Virus record (IMG/VR): IMGVR_UViG_3300010388_000206
Location: 1-54,565 of that record
Source: a virus
Reading direction: 5' to 3' (one strand)
DNA length: 54,565 nucleotides
Under the pieces are notes generated by a model, which had not been told where the DNA came from, searched no databases, and saw only the letters and a list, made by a program, of their open reading frames with translations. A program made the position numbers and the translations under genes. Each line of letters opens with the position of its first letter. The first letter of the stretch is position 1. Shown piece after piece: positions 46,549 through 53,443 of the stretch.

Positions 46549-47213
46549 TGTTCAAACTTGACCTTATAGAACTCCAAAGTCTTAGACAGATTAATGGACC
46601 GAAAAGATACTATGAATTGCCTGATGGTAAGAAGTATCCATCTGTTACAACAATCCTTAGTGCCATGTCAGATAAGTCTTTCCTTGTAAGATGGAAAGAA
46701 AGAGTTGGCGAAGAGGAAGCGAATCGAAAGCTTGTTCAAGCTTCTGCTCGTGGTACAGCGGTCCATGCAATCTGTGAAAAGTATGTGTTAAATCAACCCG
46801 TCGATATGTCTGGTGAAATGCCTCTGACAACTCGTTGTTACAATCAACTGAGAAACTTTGTCAGAGATAACGTCAACAACATTCGAAGCTCTGAGGGTCA
46901 GTTATACTCACATACTCTAAAGACTGCTGGTTCTGTCGATCTGGTGGCTGATTATCGTGGAATGCCATCCATCATTGATTTCAAAACATCTGAAAAAGAA
47001 AAAAGAGAAGATTGGATTGAGAACTATTTTCTCCAAACATCCATGTACTCATACATGCTTTGGGAGAGAACCGGATTGCTATATCCGAACATCGTCGTTG
47101 CCATTGGTGTAGACGAACTAAACGAAGCACAAATCTTTGTCCGTAAAGCTAAGGACTATCTACCAAAGGCAAAGAAGATTTGTGCAGAATATCATGAAAG
47201 GTTTGAAAAATGA
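46548..47213 (+). CDS. RecB/Cas4-like PD-(D/E)XK nuclease, 221 aa
   Basis: The nuclease motifs are GTAVHAICEKYV (motif I region), GSVDLVADYRGMPSIIDFKTSEK (catalytic Asp, then D-F-K) and FLQTSMYSYML (the QxxxY motif of RecB-type nucleases). This is a familiar exonuclease of T4-like cyanophages. It may degrade host DNA or process ends. It overlaps the MazG-like gene by ATGA. Confidence 0.88.
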   Translation: MFKLDLIELQSLRQINGPKRYYELPDGKKYPSVTTILSAMSDKSFLVRWKERVGEEEANRKLVQASARGTAVHAICEKYVLNQPVDMSGEMPLTTRCYNQLRNFVRDNVNNIRSSEGQLYSHTLKTAGSVDLVADYRGMPSIIDFKTSEKEKREDWIENYFLQTSMYSYMLWERTGLLYPNIVVAIGVDELNEAQIFVRKAKDYLPKAKKICAEYHERFEK

Positions 47214-47620
47214 GTGACATTAATCTAAACAAGTACGCAGACTTCACATTCGAACTAGCATCAATGGCTAGTAAGGATTTGGACACTCTTATTGAACGTC
47301 TTCGTGAACTTGATCAAAATAAAACTGTGAACATTGCATTGCTGATGACAGGCGGTTTTGGTCTTGGTAGTGAAGGTGGAGAGTTTCAGGAAATCGTCAA
47401 GAAGATTCTATTTCAGGGTAAGCCTCTGAATAATGATAATATCTGGCACATGAAGCGTGAACTTGGTGATATCGCATGGTATTGGGTAAATGCCTGTAAT
47501 GCCTTGGGTCTTGATCCAAATGAAGTGATTGCTGAGAATGTCGAGAAGCTGAAGGCACGTTACCCCGGCGGTGATTTTGATCCTTATTACAGTGAGAATC
47601 GTAAGGAAGGCGATTTATGA
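47210..47620 (+). CDS. mazG: MazG-like nucleotide pyrophosphohydrolase
   Basis: The metal-binding signature is Glu58-x-x-Glu61 (GEFQEIVKK) and Glu84-x-x-Asp87 (ELGDIAWYW), spaced as in MazG, with ACNALGLDPNEVIAENVEKLKARYP following. It would hydrolyse nucleoside triphosphates. Phage MazG proteins have been proposed to affect ppGpp or to recycle nucleotides. A ppGpp-hydrolase-like HD protein is encoded about 1 kb downstream. Confidence 0.9.
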   Translation: MSDINLNKYADFTFELASMASKDLDTLIERLRELDQNKTVNIALLMTGGFGLGSEGGEFQEIVKKILFQGKPLNNDNIWHMKRELGDIAWYWVNACNALGLDPNEVIAENVEKLKARYPGGDFDPYYSENRKEGDL

Positions 47621-48144
47621 TCAATAAGAAGACCGTTGAAATCAGACGTGGTATGAAGGGAAACCATAAGGATTGTGATTATAATGAAAAAAGCATTTAT
47701 GATCCTCTAGCCAAGGAGGCAATGATAAGGTCTCTAAACAAAACATTTCCTAACCTAACCCATATCGAAAATCCTAACCCATATGGTATTGATGTTCTTT
47801 CTATTAATGAAGACGGGAAAGTTACTGCTTGTTGGGAGTTAGAAGTTCGTCATGGAAACTGGCAGGGAAACAATCCATTCCCTTTCGATAAAGTAAACTG
47901 CATCGAACGTAAAGAACATCAATGGCTTAGAGACCAAGAATTTTTGGATGGCATCCCATATGAGATGGCTGATAAGTACAAGGTTTTTTATGTTCAGATG
48001 AACAAGGAATGCACCAGAGCGGTTATTATCAAGGATAGCACTGTCCTCAAACATGAATTAAAATCATGGGATAATCGTAAGCAACAGGGTGAATTTGTTA
48101 GACAAGTTCCGATTAAAGAAACATTTCAAATAAAATTGAGTTGA
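47617..48144 (+). CDS. Putative restriction-endonuclease-like protein, 175 aa
   Basis: NPYGIDVLSINEDGKVTACWELEVRH has the spacing of a PD-(D/E)XK core (Asp, then Glu-x-Glu), with PFPFDKVNCIERKEHQW following. The match is short, so the nuclease call is tentative. The protein overlaps the MazG-like stop (ATGA). The next promoter's -35 box starts inside its stop region. Confidence 0.62.
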   Translation: MINKKTVEIRRGMKGNHKDCDYNEKSIYDPLAKEAMIRSLNKTFPNLTHIENPNPYGIDVLSINEDGKVTACWELEVRHGNWQGNNPFPFDKVNCIERKEHQWLRDQEFLDGIPYEMADKYKVFYVQMNKECTRAVIIKDSTVLKHELKSWDNRKQQGEFVRQVPIKETFQIKLS

Positions 48145-48169
48145 CATTAAAATCGAGTCGTTTTATATG
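48141..48169 (+). promoter_or_regulatory. Early-type promoter with conserved leader
   Basis: TTGACA at 48141-48146, 17 bases, then TATATG at 48164-48169. After 4 bases the leader TCAACAAGACGGAAGG (48174-48189) begins, shared with the promoters at 49.0 and 50.0 kb. GTTGACA/TGTCAAC forms a 7-bp inverted repeat around the core. Confidence 0.85.
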
Positions 48170-48197
48170 TCTGTCAACAAGACGGAAGGTAAACGAA

Positions 48198-48353
48198 ATG
48201 ACCATTCAAGACCTCATCAATGCTCTTCAGGCTAACGTCGATAACTACAATGTTATCATCAATAACCCTGATAGCGATGCCGATCATGTCGAACGACTGA
48301 AGCGTGTAGTTGTTGGTTATGAAGCAGATATTCGTGAACTGAAAGGTGAATAA
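48198..48353 (+). CDS. Small early protein, 51 aa
   Basis: The ATG at 48198 lies after the leader GGAAGG ribosome site of an early-type promoter. The product is acidic and helical (MTIQDLINALQANVDNYNVII...DIRELKGE), like a short coiled coil. It is the first gene of a three-gene unit that ends at the terminator at 48992. Function unknown. Confidence 0.72.
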   Translation: MTIQDLINALQANVDNYNVIINNPDSDADHVERLKRVVVGYEADIRELKGE

Positions 48354-48354
48354 G

Positions 48355-48546
48355 ATGGAATATGCAACCTTCGCAACACCAGTTAATCCGAAATGGCCAG
48401 ACTATGGTTGTAACATCTATAAAGATGGCATTTTCATTGAAGGCCGCATCTATCATAACTACAGTGGTAACGCTATGATGGATGAAGTCAAAGACCTTAA
48501 AAGGTTTACATTCCCTGTATCTGAGGGCTACGAAGTAAGGTGGTAA
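48355..48546 (+). CDS. Hypothetical early protein, 63 aa
   Basis: The ATG at 48355 is 1 base after the previous stop and follows GAAAGG. The product has PVNPKWPDYGCNIYKDGIFIEGRIYHNY, likely beta strands, and ends in EGYEVRW. It precedes the HD gene by 2 bases. Function unknown. Confidence 0.7.
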   Translation: MEYATFATPVNPKWPDYGCNIYKDGIFIEGRIYHNYSGNAMMDEVKDLKRFTFPVSEGYEVRW

Positions 48547-48548
48547 AT

Positions 48549-48989
48549 ATGAAAAAGGGTGAACTTCTAGGTAAAGTCCTTGTACTGGCAACCAATGCAC
48601 ATGCAGGACAGTTTGATCGTGGTGGCAAGCCATACATTCTTCACCCTTTGAAGGTTATGCACTATCTCAAGAGTGATGATGAAGAACTTCAGTGTATGGC
48701 TCTTCTTCATGACGTGGTAGAGGATACCAAAACGACTTGGGATGACCTTCGTAGTATCGGGTGCACAGAACGTGTGATCAATGGCGTGAAGTCACTCACC
48801 AAGATGCCGGGTGAAAGCTACGATCAGTATAAGGAACGTGTTTTTGCCAATGAAGATGCGATGAAGGTAAAGATGGCTGACCTTCGTCACAACACAGACA
48901 TTCGCAGACTCAAGGGGGTTACGGAAAAGGATATTATCCGCATGGAGAAATACAACCGCTTCTACCTTGAGCTTCAAGCCAAAGTCTAA
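48549..48989 (+). CDS. HD-domain protein, ppGpp hydrolase-like (RelA/SpoT HD, MESH1 type)
   Basis: HAGQFDRGGKPYILHPLKVM (His18, His32), then ALLHDVVEDTKTTWDDL (His54, Asp55, Glu58, Asp59) and KMADLRHNTD reproduce the manganese and active-site pattern of SpoT-type ppGpp hydrolases. At 146 aa it is the hydrolase domain alone, with no synthetase domain. It would lower ppGpp and block the stringent response early in infection. It lies in an early unit ended by a strong terminator. Confidence 0.9.
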   Translation: MKKGELLGKVLVLATNAHAGQFDRGGKPYILHPLKVMHYLKSDDEELQCMALLHDVVEDTKTTWDDLRSIGCTERVINGVKSLTKMPGESYDQYKERVFANEDAMKVKMADLRHNTDIRRLKGVTEKDIIRMEKYNRFYLELQAKV

Positions 48990-48991
48990 AG

Positions 48992-49023
48992 AAATCCCTC
49001 AGAGAAATCTGGGGGATTTTTTT
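48992..49023 (+). terminator. Strong intrinsic terminator
   Basis: AAATCCCTCAGA pairs with TCTGGGGGATTT over 12 positions (one wobble) around a GAAA tetraloop, followed by a T-run. It is 3 bases after the HD gene and 12 bases before the next early promoter, so it insulates the two units. Confidence 0.93.
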
Positions 49024-49034
49024 GCATTCTTGTG

Positions 49035-49063
49035 TTGACACGAATCACGAATCATTTTATATA
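49035..49063 (+). promoter_or_regulatory. Early-type promoter with conserved leader
   Basis: TTGACA at 49035-49040, 17 bases, then TATATA at 49058-49063. After 4 bases comes TCAACAAGACGAGAAGG (49068-49084). The spacer begins CGAATCACGAATCA, a short tandem also present after TTGACA at 50.8 kb. Confidence 0.88.
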
Positions 49064-49093
49064 AGGTTCAACAAGACGAGAAGGAACATTGAC

Positions 49094-49477
49094 ATGGCTT
49101 ACATGAACCAAGAGATGAAGAAGGCAATTGCTCCGGTTGTGAAGAACATCCTGAAGAAGTATGGTGTTAAGGGTACTCTCAGTATCCGGAACCATAGCAC
49201 TCTGGTGCTCAATATCACTGAAGGCAATATCAACTTCTGCGAAAACTATTTTCGTGACAGCAAAAATGAGTGTGATCACATTACGGTTAATCGTTATTGG
49301 TTTCATGAGCATTTTGATGGTGTTGCTAAGGCTTGTCTGTCTGAAGTGATCGAAGCCATGAACAAAGGTAACTGGAATAACAGCCGTATTGAAGTTGACT
49401 ATTTTGATGCTGGTTGGTTTATCGATGTGAACATTGGTAAGTGGAATAAGCCCTACAAATACAGCGAGGCGGCATGA
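49094..49477 (+). CDS. Conserved early phage protein, 127 aa
   Basis: The ATG at 49094 follows the leader ribosome site. The sequence MAYMNQEMKKAIAPVVKNILKKYGVKGTLSIRNHSTLVLNI then YWFHEHFDGVAKACLSEVIEAMNKGNWNNSRIEVDYFDAGWFIDVNIG is a pattern I recall from other large phages. It looks like an alpha/beta domain. Its strong promoter suggests an early host-takeover role. Function unknown. Confidence 0.82.
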   Translation: MAYMNQEMKKAIAPVVKNILKKYGVKGTLSIRNHSTLVLNITEGNINFCENYFRDSKNECDHITVNRYWFHEHFDGVAKACLSEVIEAMNKGNWNNSRIEVDYFDAGWFIDVNIGKWNKPYKYSEAA

Positions 49478-49614
49478 TAGTTTATATTGTAATGGTGAAT
49501 GGTAAGGTTGACGCTGTATTTTTCAACGAAGACCTTGCCAAAAACCATAAAAAGAATATGACCAAGCAATGGAAATTGACTGAGATTATCAAAAAAGAAG
49601 TTTACGACTTTTAA
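49474..49614 (+). CDS. Small basic protein, 46 aa
   Basis: The frame MIVYIVMVNGKVDAVFFNEDLAKNHKKNM... overlaps the previous stop (ATGA). It is a beta-hairpin plus basic helix in appearance. Function unknown. Confidence 0.6.
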   Translation: MIVYIVMVNGKVDAVFFNEDLAKNHKKNMTKQWKLTEIIKKEVYDF

Positions 49615-49625
49615 AGGAATTTGAA

Positions 49626-49832
49626 ATGAAAAGTGATCGTGAATATCGTGAATCGTTGGACCTTCCTATGGAAGACCTTACCATGGCTCTTTTTGGTTAT
49701 AATGGTGACGGCGAAGCTCTTGAAGATTGGCAGATTGTCGAACGTGCTGCTACCAAGATCATTATGCTCAAGGAAATGGTCCTTGCTACTGGTATGAGTG
49801 AAGCCCTTCTGAAGGCTTGTATGGAGAACTGA
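49626..49832 (+). CDS. Hypothetical early protein, 68 aa
   Basis: AAAGGAA precedes the ATG. The product is acidic and helical (REYRESLDLPMEDLTMALFGYNGDGEALEDWQIVERAATK). The next gene begins 1 base after its stop. Function unknown. Confidence 0.7.
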   Translation: MKSDREYRESLDLPMEDLTMALFGYNGDGEALEDWQIVERAATKIIMLKEMVLATGMSEALLKACMEN

Positions 49833-49833
49833 T

Positions 49834-50052
49834 ATGGAATATGATTTTGAACAATTTGCAGAAGCCTTTGAGTTTCTTGACGAACTTCGTGAGTCTGGAC
49901 AAGTCAACATGTTTGGTGCAACATCTTATGTTGTATCTGAACTTGGACATGACAAGGCCACTGCGAGGAACCTTGTTACGGCATGGATGAAATCGTATGA
50001 CGGTGTTTCGACACCTGAAGATCGTGCGAAATCTTTTGAAAATAATTATTGA
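49834..50052 (+). CDS. Hypothetical early protein, 72 aa
   Basis: The product (DFEQFAEAFEFLDELRESGQVNMFGATSYVVSELGHDKATARNLVTAWMKSY) looks helical with a possible helix-turn-helix near residues 28-55. Its stop codon overlaps the -35 box of the next promoter (TTGACT), a compact arrangement. Function unknown. Confidence 0.7.
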   Translation: MEYDFEQFAEAFEFLDELRESGQVNMFGATSYVVSELGHDKATARNLVTAWMKSYDGVSTPEDRAKSFENNY

Positions 50053-50076
50053 CTCCATATCGGCATAGTGTATAAT
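50049..50076 (+). promoter_or_regulatory. Early-type promoter with conserved leader
   Basis: TTGACT at 50049-50054, 16 bases, then TATAAT at 50071-50076. After 4 bases the leader TCAACAAGACGGAAGG (50081-50096) begins. An 11-bp inverted repeat (50064-50074 and 50098-50108) links the -10 region with the start codon of the gene that follows. Confidence 0.88.
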
Positions 50077-50105
50077 CACCTCAACAAGACGGAAGGATAT
50101 ACACT

Positions 50106-50756
50106 ATGTCGATTTTTCTTAACTCTGATCAAATTCAAGATATCGCCCATGAAAATGGTGTGACTTATCGGGTTGCAGACCTTTATGCTGAGTATGTCGC
50201 AAAGGCCAAGCAGAAGAACATGGTTCTTAACATGGGGCGTAATACCCTTCGTGACAGCACCCGTCAGAAGACCTACAATGCTGAGAACAAGTTCATGGCG
50301 ATGTATGGTCGTGGTACCGTCTTCTATACTGTAGAAGAAGCTCAGAAGTTTGCTGACAAGGTGTTTGCTTCCAGTGTATGGGAAAAGCACAAAACCAATC
50401 GTGTTAGCAACCGTGCTCCTACAATTGAATATTCCAGCAAAATGACTCGCTACAGCGGTATGGCTTATAGCAACCGTATTGTGCTTGGTCGCAACGGCAT
50501 GAATGCCTACATCCTGCTTCATGAACTGGCTCATACTAATGGTCATCGTCATCATGATGCTACTTTCCGTAAGTGCCTTGTTGCCTTTGTCGCCAAGTTT
50601 ATGGGTAAGGAACATGGTGATCTTCTCAAGCAGAGCTTCAAGGAAGCTGGTCTTAAGATGACTGTACCTGCTGCCAAGACCGTGAAGGATTTCAAGGATT
50701 GGTACGCATTCTATAAGAGGGCTGAAGTCGCTCGTTACGCACGAAACAATTTTTAA
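50106..50756 (+). CDS. SprT-like zinc metalloprotease, 216 aa
   Basis: The motif LLHELAHTNGHRHHDATFRKCLVAF contains the HExxH zinc site (His139, Glu140, His143) with further His downstream as third ligand, as in SprT/WLM-type proteases. The N-terminal 130 residues include DLYAEYVAKAKQKNM and a Ser/Arg-rich region. It has its own early promoter, so it may cut a host protein early in infection, or act on DNA-bound proteins as SPRTN does. The target is unknown. Confidence 0.85.
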   Translation: MSIFLNSDQIQDIAHENGVTYRVADLYAEYVAKAKQKNMVLNMGRNTLRDSTRQKTYNAENKFMAMYGRGTVFYTVEEAQKFADKVFASSVWEKHKTNRVSNRAPTIEYSSKMTRYSGMAYSNRIVLGRNGMNAYILLHELAHTNGHRHHDATFRKCLVAFVAKFMGKEHGDLLKQSFKEAGLKMTVPAAKTVKDFKDWYAFYKRAEVARYARNNF

Positions 50757-50765
50757 AATTAATTG

Positions 50766-50816
50766 TTGACACGAATCAACGAATCAACTACTGTCTCTTT
50801 ATAGAGAGACACAAAG
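50766..50816 (+). promoter_or_regulatory. Probable early promoter with leader hairpin (weak -10)
   Basis: TTGACA at 50766-50771 is followed by CGAATCAACGAATCAAC, which parallels the spacer of the 49.0 kb promoter. The 17-base position reads TACTGT, only 3 of 6 to consensus. Downstream TGTCTCT and AGAGACA (50793-50812) form a 7-bp hairpin just before the ribosome site AGAAGG. Promoter activity is likely but the -10 box is uncertain. Confidence 0.5.
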
Positions 50817-50828
50817 AAGGAATTCAAA

Positions 50829-51167
50829 ATGCAGATCATGGTTATCCACACTGACTTCGAAATCAACAAGTGGGAAGTAGTTGCTGCTGTCACTTATGAT
50901 GGTACTGATGTTGACGTTGGTCTTGAGTACGCATATCGCTGGACCAACAATCTTGATGGTTCGTGGTCGCAGGGTGAAGACTTTGTGATGGAAGGCCGTG
51001 TTTATGAAAACCCTGACTTCAATCCGAATGTCAAGGTTCTGGCACCGCTTCCTAATCACTTTGGCCGTACCATTGGTCATCGTTCCACTTCGGTTCGTGA
51101 TATCATGATTGTTGATGGCGAAGCTTACAAAGTTGTTTCGTTTGGTTTTGAAAAGATGGAAGCTTAA
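50829..51167 (+). CDS. Hypothetical early protein, 112 aa
   Basis: AAGAAGGAA precedes the ATG. The product is beta-rich (MVIHTDFEINKWEVVAAVTYDGTDVDVGLEYAYRW), with many Val, Tyr and Asp. A new gene begins 2 bases after its stop. Function unknown. Confidence 0.75.
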   Translation: MQIMVIHTDFEINKWEVVAAVTYDGTDVDVGLEYAYRWTNNLDGSWSQGEDFVMEGRVYENPDFNPNVKVLAPLPNHFGRTIGHRSTSVRDIMIVDGEAYKVVSFGFEKMEA

Positions 51168-51169
51168 TT

Positions 51170-51502
51170 ATGTATATTGAAAAGCTAGTTGCAGAATATG
51201 GTGCGAAGAATCTCCGGTTTTTCATGCCTATGCGTAAGCTTCACTCTTTGCAGGGTTTCGGTATCCCAATGGCATTCACTAGCAGTGATGATCCCTATGA
51301 TATTACCGAATGTGTAATTGATGAAAATCGTTATAAGGTCGATGAAGGATATAAGATCACGTTTCGTGCCATTGATGAAGATTATGGTTATGAAAACTAT
51401 TATCAGATGGACTTCAACAATATCTACAAGCGCAATGATGATATTCGCATCTATGTTCTGGTAGACGAAGACAACAAGTACCAGAAGATTGAGAGGAATT
51501 GA
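51170..51502 (+). CDS. Hypothetical early protein, 110 aa
   Basis: The protein is acidic and Tyr-rich (AIDEDYGYENYYQMDFNNIYKR), with an N-terminal FFMPMRKLHSLQGFG segment. It is followed after 2 bases by the next gene. No family is recognised. Confidence 0.73.
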   Translation: MYIEKLVAEYGAKNLRFFMPMRKLHSLQGFGIPMAFTSSDDPYDITECVIDENRYKVDEGYKITFRAIDEDYGYENYYQMDFNNIYKRNDDIRIYVLVDEDNKYQKIERN

Positions 51503-51504
51503 TT

Positions 51505-51894
51505 ATGCCGTGTCGTAGTGATTATATGGACCCTACTCAAAAGCAAAGGCTGTTGCAGGAAACTGCACAGCTTTATGAGTATGCCTTGTTTGAAATGAAC
51601 CTGAATGTTCCTGCTGATGTTAAGGCTGCTGCCAAGGATATCTATTGCAGGAAGGATTTTGTTCCTCAACTCTGTGAACTTCTCACTGTTATGAATGAGC
51701 TACATAAGCAGCGCATTGTGTATAATGCATATAGCAGCATGTCTCGCAAGCTGGCTAATTGGTGGGAAAAGCATCAGGAAGCTGATCGTAAGCGTATTTT
51801 TGAAGAAGATTTGCAAAAAATGCAAGATGCAGTAAGAACAAAAGCTCTTGCAAAGCTTACTGACGCTGAAAAGAAGGCACTCGGTCTTGGGTAA
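51505..51894 (+). CDS. Conserved phage helical protein, 129 aa
   Basis: The ATG at 51505 follows GAGAGGAA. The protein is largely helical, with CRSDYMDPTQKQRLLQETAQLYEYAL then PADVKAAAKDIYCRKDFVPQLCELLTVM. I recall this opening from conserved small phage proteins. The C-terminus is a long charged helix. It overlaps the next gene by 8 bases. Confidence 0.75.
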   Translation: MPCRSDYMDPTQKQRLLQETAQLYEYALFEMNLNVPADVKAAAKDIYCRKDFVPQLCELLTVMNELHKQRIVYNAYSSMSRKLANWWEKHQEADRKRIFEEDLQKMQDAVRTKALAKLTDAEKKALGLG

Positions 51895-52414
51895 GCGTTC
51901 AGATTTCGAGAGAGTTGAGAGAGACTATTATCCCACTCCGATGAAGGCAGTGCTGCCGTTGCTACCACACTTAGCAGCGGGTACTGTCTTCATTGAGCCT
52001 TGTGCTGGTGATGGTCGCCTTATCGATCATCTACAGGCGCATGGGCATAGGTGTACATGGGGTGTTGATATTGAACCAGTATGGCCTATGGCGAGGGTTG
52101 GTGATGCAACTACCATGAAATTCAACCCTAACGGAGGTAATCAGTACTTCATTACTAATCCGCCATGGGATAGAAAGATACTTCATCCTATAATTGAAAA
52201 TCTTAGCAATCAGTTGCCTACATGGCTTTTGTTTGATGCAGATTGGATGCATACAAGGCAAGCAACTCCCTACTTGACACGACTTGAAAAGGTCGTTAGT
52301 ATCGGTAGGGTAAAGTGGATTGAAGGTAGCAAGTCTGTCGGTAAAGACAATTGCTGCTGGTATCTGTTCTGGCATAAGAACACGATACAGACACAGTTTT
52401 ATGGAAGGGTTTGA
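51887..52414 (+). CDS. Putative SAM-dependent DNA methyltransferase-like protein
   Basis: VFIEPCAGDGRLIDHL is a SAM-binding motif I, and YFITNPPWDRKIL carries NPPW, the catalytic motif of amino-methyltransferases. The start at TTG 51887 gives MGKRSDFERVERDYYPTP, a conserved N-terminus of this phage family, and has AGAAGG upstream; the frame extends further 5' but without such support. At 175 aa it lacks a separate target-recognition domain, so the substrate is uncertain. Confidence 0.82.
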   Translation: MGKRSDFERVERDYYPTPMKAVLPLLPHLAAGTVFIEPCAGDGRLIDHLQAHGHRCTWGVDIEPVWPMARVGDATTMKFNPNGGNQYFITNPPWDRKILHPIIENLSNQLPTWLLFDADWMHTRQATPYLTRLEKVVSIGRVKWIEGSKSVGKDNCCWYLFWHKNTIQTQFYGRV

Positions 52415-52416
52415 TT

Positions 52417-52632
52417 ATGTCTAAGATTTGGTTGATTTTGTGGTTCTTTAATGCTGATGGCGAATTCATTCAGAAGGAAGAGTTTGCCTTCAAGAATCGT
52501 GTGCAGTGTGTACAGGCGGCTGGTGAAGTTTCAAAGAAATTTGTCAACAAGTCTATCGCTATCACATCTTTTTGTGTGACGGATAATCATCGTAAGGGTT
52601 TGACGGTTGATCCCGGCATTCCTCTAGACTAA
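52417..52632 (+). CDS. Hypothetical early protein, 71 aa
   Basis: The ATG at 52417 is 2 bases after the methyltransferase stop. The product starts with a hydrophobic stretch (IWLILWFFNADGEFIQKEEF) that may be a strand rather than a membrane helix, then helical VQAAGEVSKKFVNK. It has two Cys. Function unknown. Confidence 0.68.
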   Translation: MSKIWLILWFFNADGEFIQKEEFAFKNRVQCVQAAGEVSKKFVNKSIAITSFCVTDNHRKGLTVDPGIPLD

Positions 52633-52642
52633 GGAATTTACT

Positions 52643-53011
52643 ATGTGGTATAATCAGACTGATATTAAGGAAATGGAAGGCAAGACCTTCACTCGTGTAT
52701 ATTCAGATGATGATACGCTGACGTTTGAAAACGAGCAAGAGCGTTACATCTTCTATCACCCACAGGACTGTTGTGAGAGCGTGTATATCGAAAGTGTCGT
52801 TGGTGATATTGACGATCTAGTCGGTGTGCCTTTGTTGCTTTCTGAAGAAGTTAGCAGCGATGATGAAGGTCCGCTCTATAAGTATGAAGAATCATACACT
52901 TGGACCTTCTACAAGTTTGCTACTATCAAGGGTTATGTAGATGTTCGCTGGTACGGAAGTTCCAATGGATACTACTCTGAAGGTGTGTACTTGAGGAAAG
53001 AAAGCGTATGA
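52643..53011 (+). CDS. Conserved phage protein (DUF7448-like), 122 aa
   Basis: Characteristic segments are FYHPQDCCESVYIESVVGDIDDLVGVPLLLSEE and SYTWTFYKFATIKGYVDVRWYGSSNGYYSEGV, which match a small beta-rich family seen across tailed phages. The Cys-Cys-Glu-Ser and SNGYYSE parts look most conserved. Function unknown. It overlaps the next gene by ATGA. Confidence 0.8.
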   Translation: MWYNQTDIKEMEGKTFTRVYSDDDTLTFENEQERYIFYHPQDCCESVYIESVVGDIDDLVGVPLLLSEEVSSDDEGPLYKYEESYTWTFYKFATIKGYVDVRWYGSSNGYYSEGVYLRKESV

Positions 53012-53217
53012 TCAATAAGCGCATCAAGGAAATTGGTGAGCAGGTTGGCTTGTATATGGAAACCCACTATCAAGGTGGGTTTCCAAACGAGCAACTTATT
53101 TCTGCTATCGAATTTTCAGAATTGATTGTTCGTGAATGTTTGTATATAATGGAAAACTGTGATGGTGATCTAGACTTTGCCATCTGGCAGGTGAAAGAAA
53201 CATTTGGGGTAAAGTGA
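53008..53217 (+). CDS. Hypothetical protein, 69 aa, related to its downstream neighbour
   Basis: The product has FSELIVRECLYIMENCDGDLDFAIWQVKETFGVK; the next gene has a similar LQIIRECANVASDHEALDIYEKILDRF. The shared (I/L)(I/V)RECxxI core suggests the two arose by duplication. This core is common in small phage proteins of unknown role. Confidence 0.7.
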   Translation: MINKRIKEIGEQVGLYMETHYQGGFPNEQLISAIEFSELIVRECLYIMENCDGDLDFAIWQVKETFGVK

Positions 53218-53426
53218 TGAACGAACGTTTAGTAGAATTTGCAAAAGAAAGTGGATGGTCCATTCTCCGTGATGGTGATATCGTTTCCCCTTATATGGAA
53301 GGATATGATATCAGCGAACTCCTAGAAGATTTTGCTTTACAAATCATTCGAGAGTGTGCTAATGTTGCCTCCGATCATGAAGCACTAGACATTTATGAAA
53401 AAATTCTAGATCGCTTCGATATGTAA
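53217..53426 (+). CDS. Hypothetical protein, 69 aa, related to its upstream neighbour
   Basis: The ATG at 53217 overlaps the previous stop. The protein reads MNERLVEFAKESGW then DFALQIIRECANVASDHEA, sharing the IREC core with the preceding gene. Function unknown. Confidence 0.7.
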   Translation: MNERLVEFAKESGWSILRDGDIVSPYMEGYDISELLEDFALQIIRECANVASDHEALDIYEKILDRFDM

Positions 53427-53443
53427 GAATGGAGCAATTGTTA

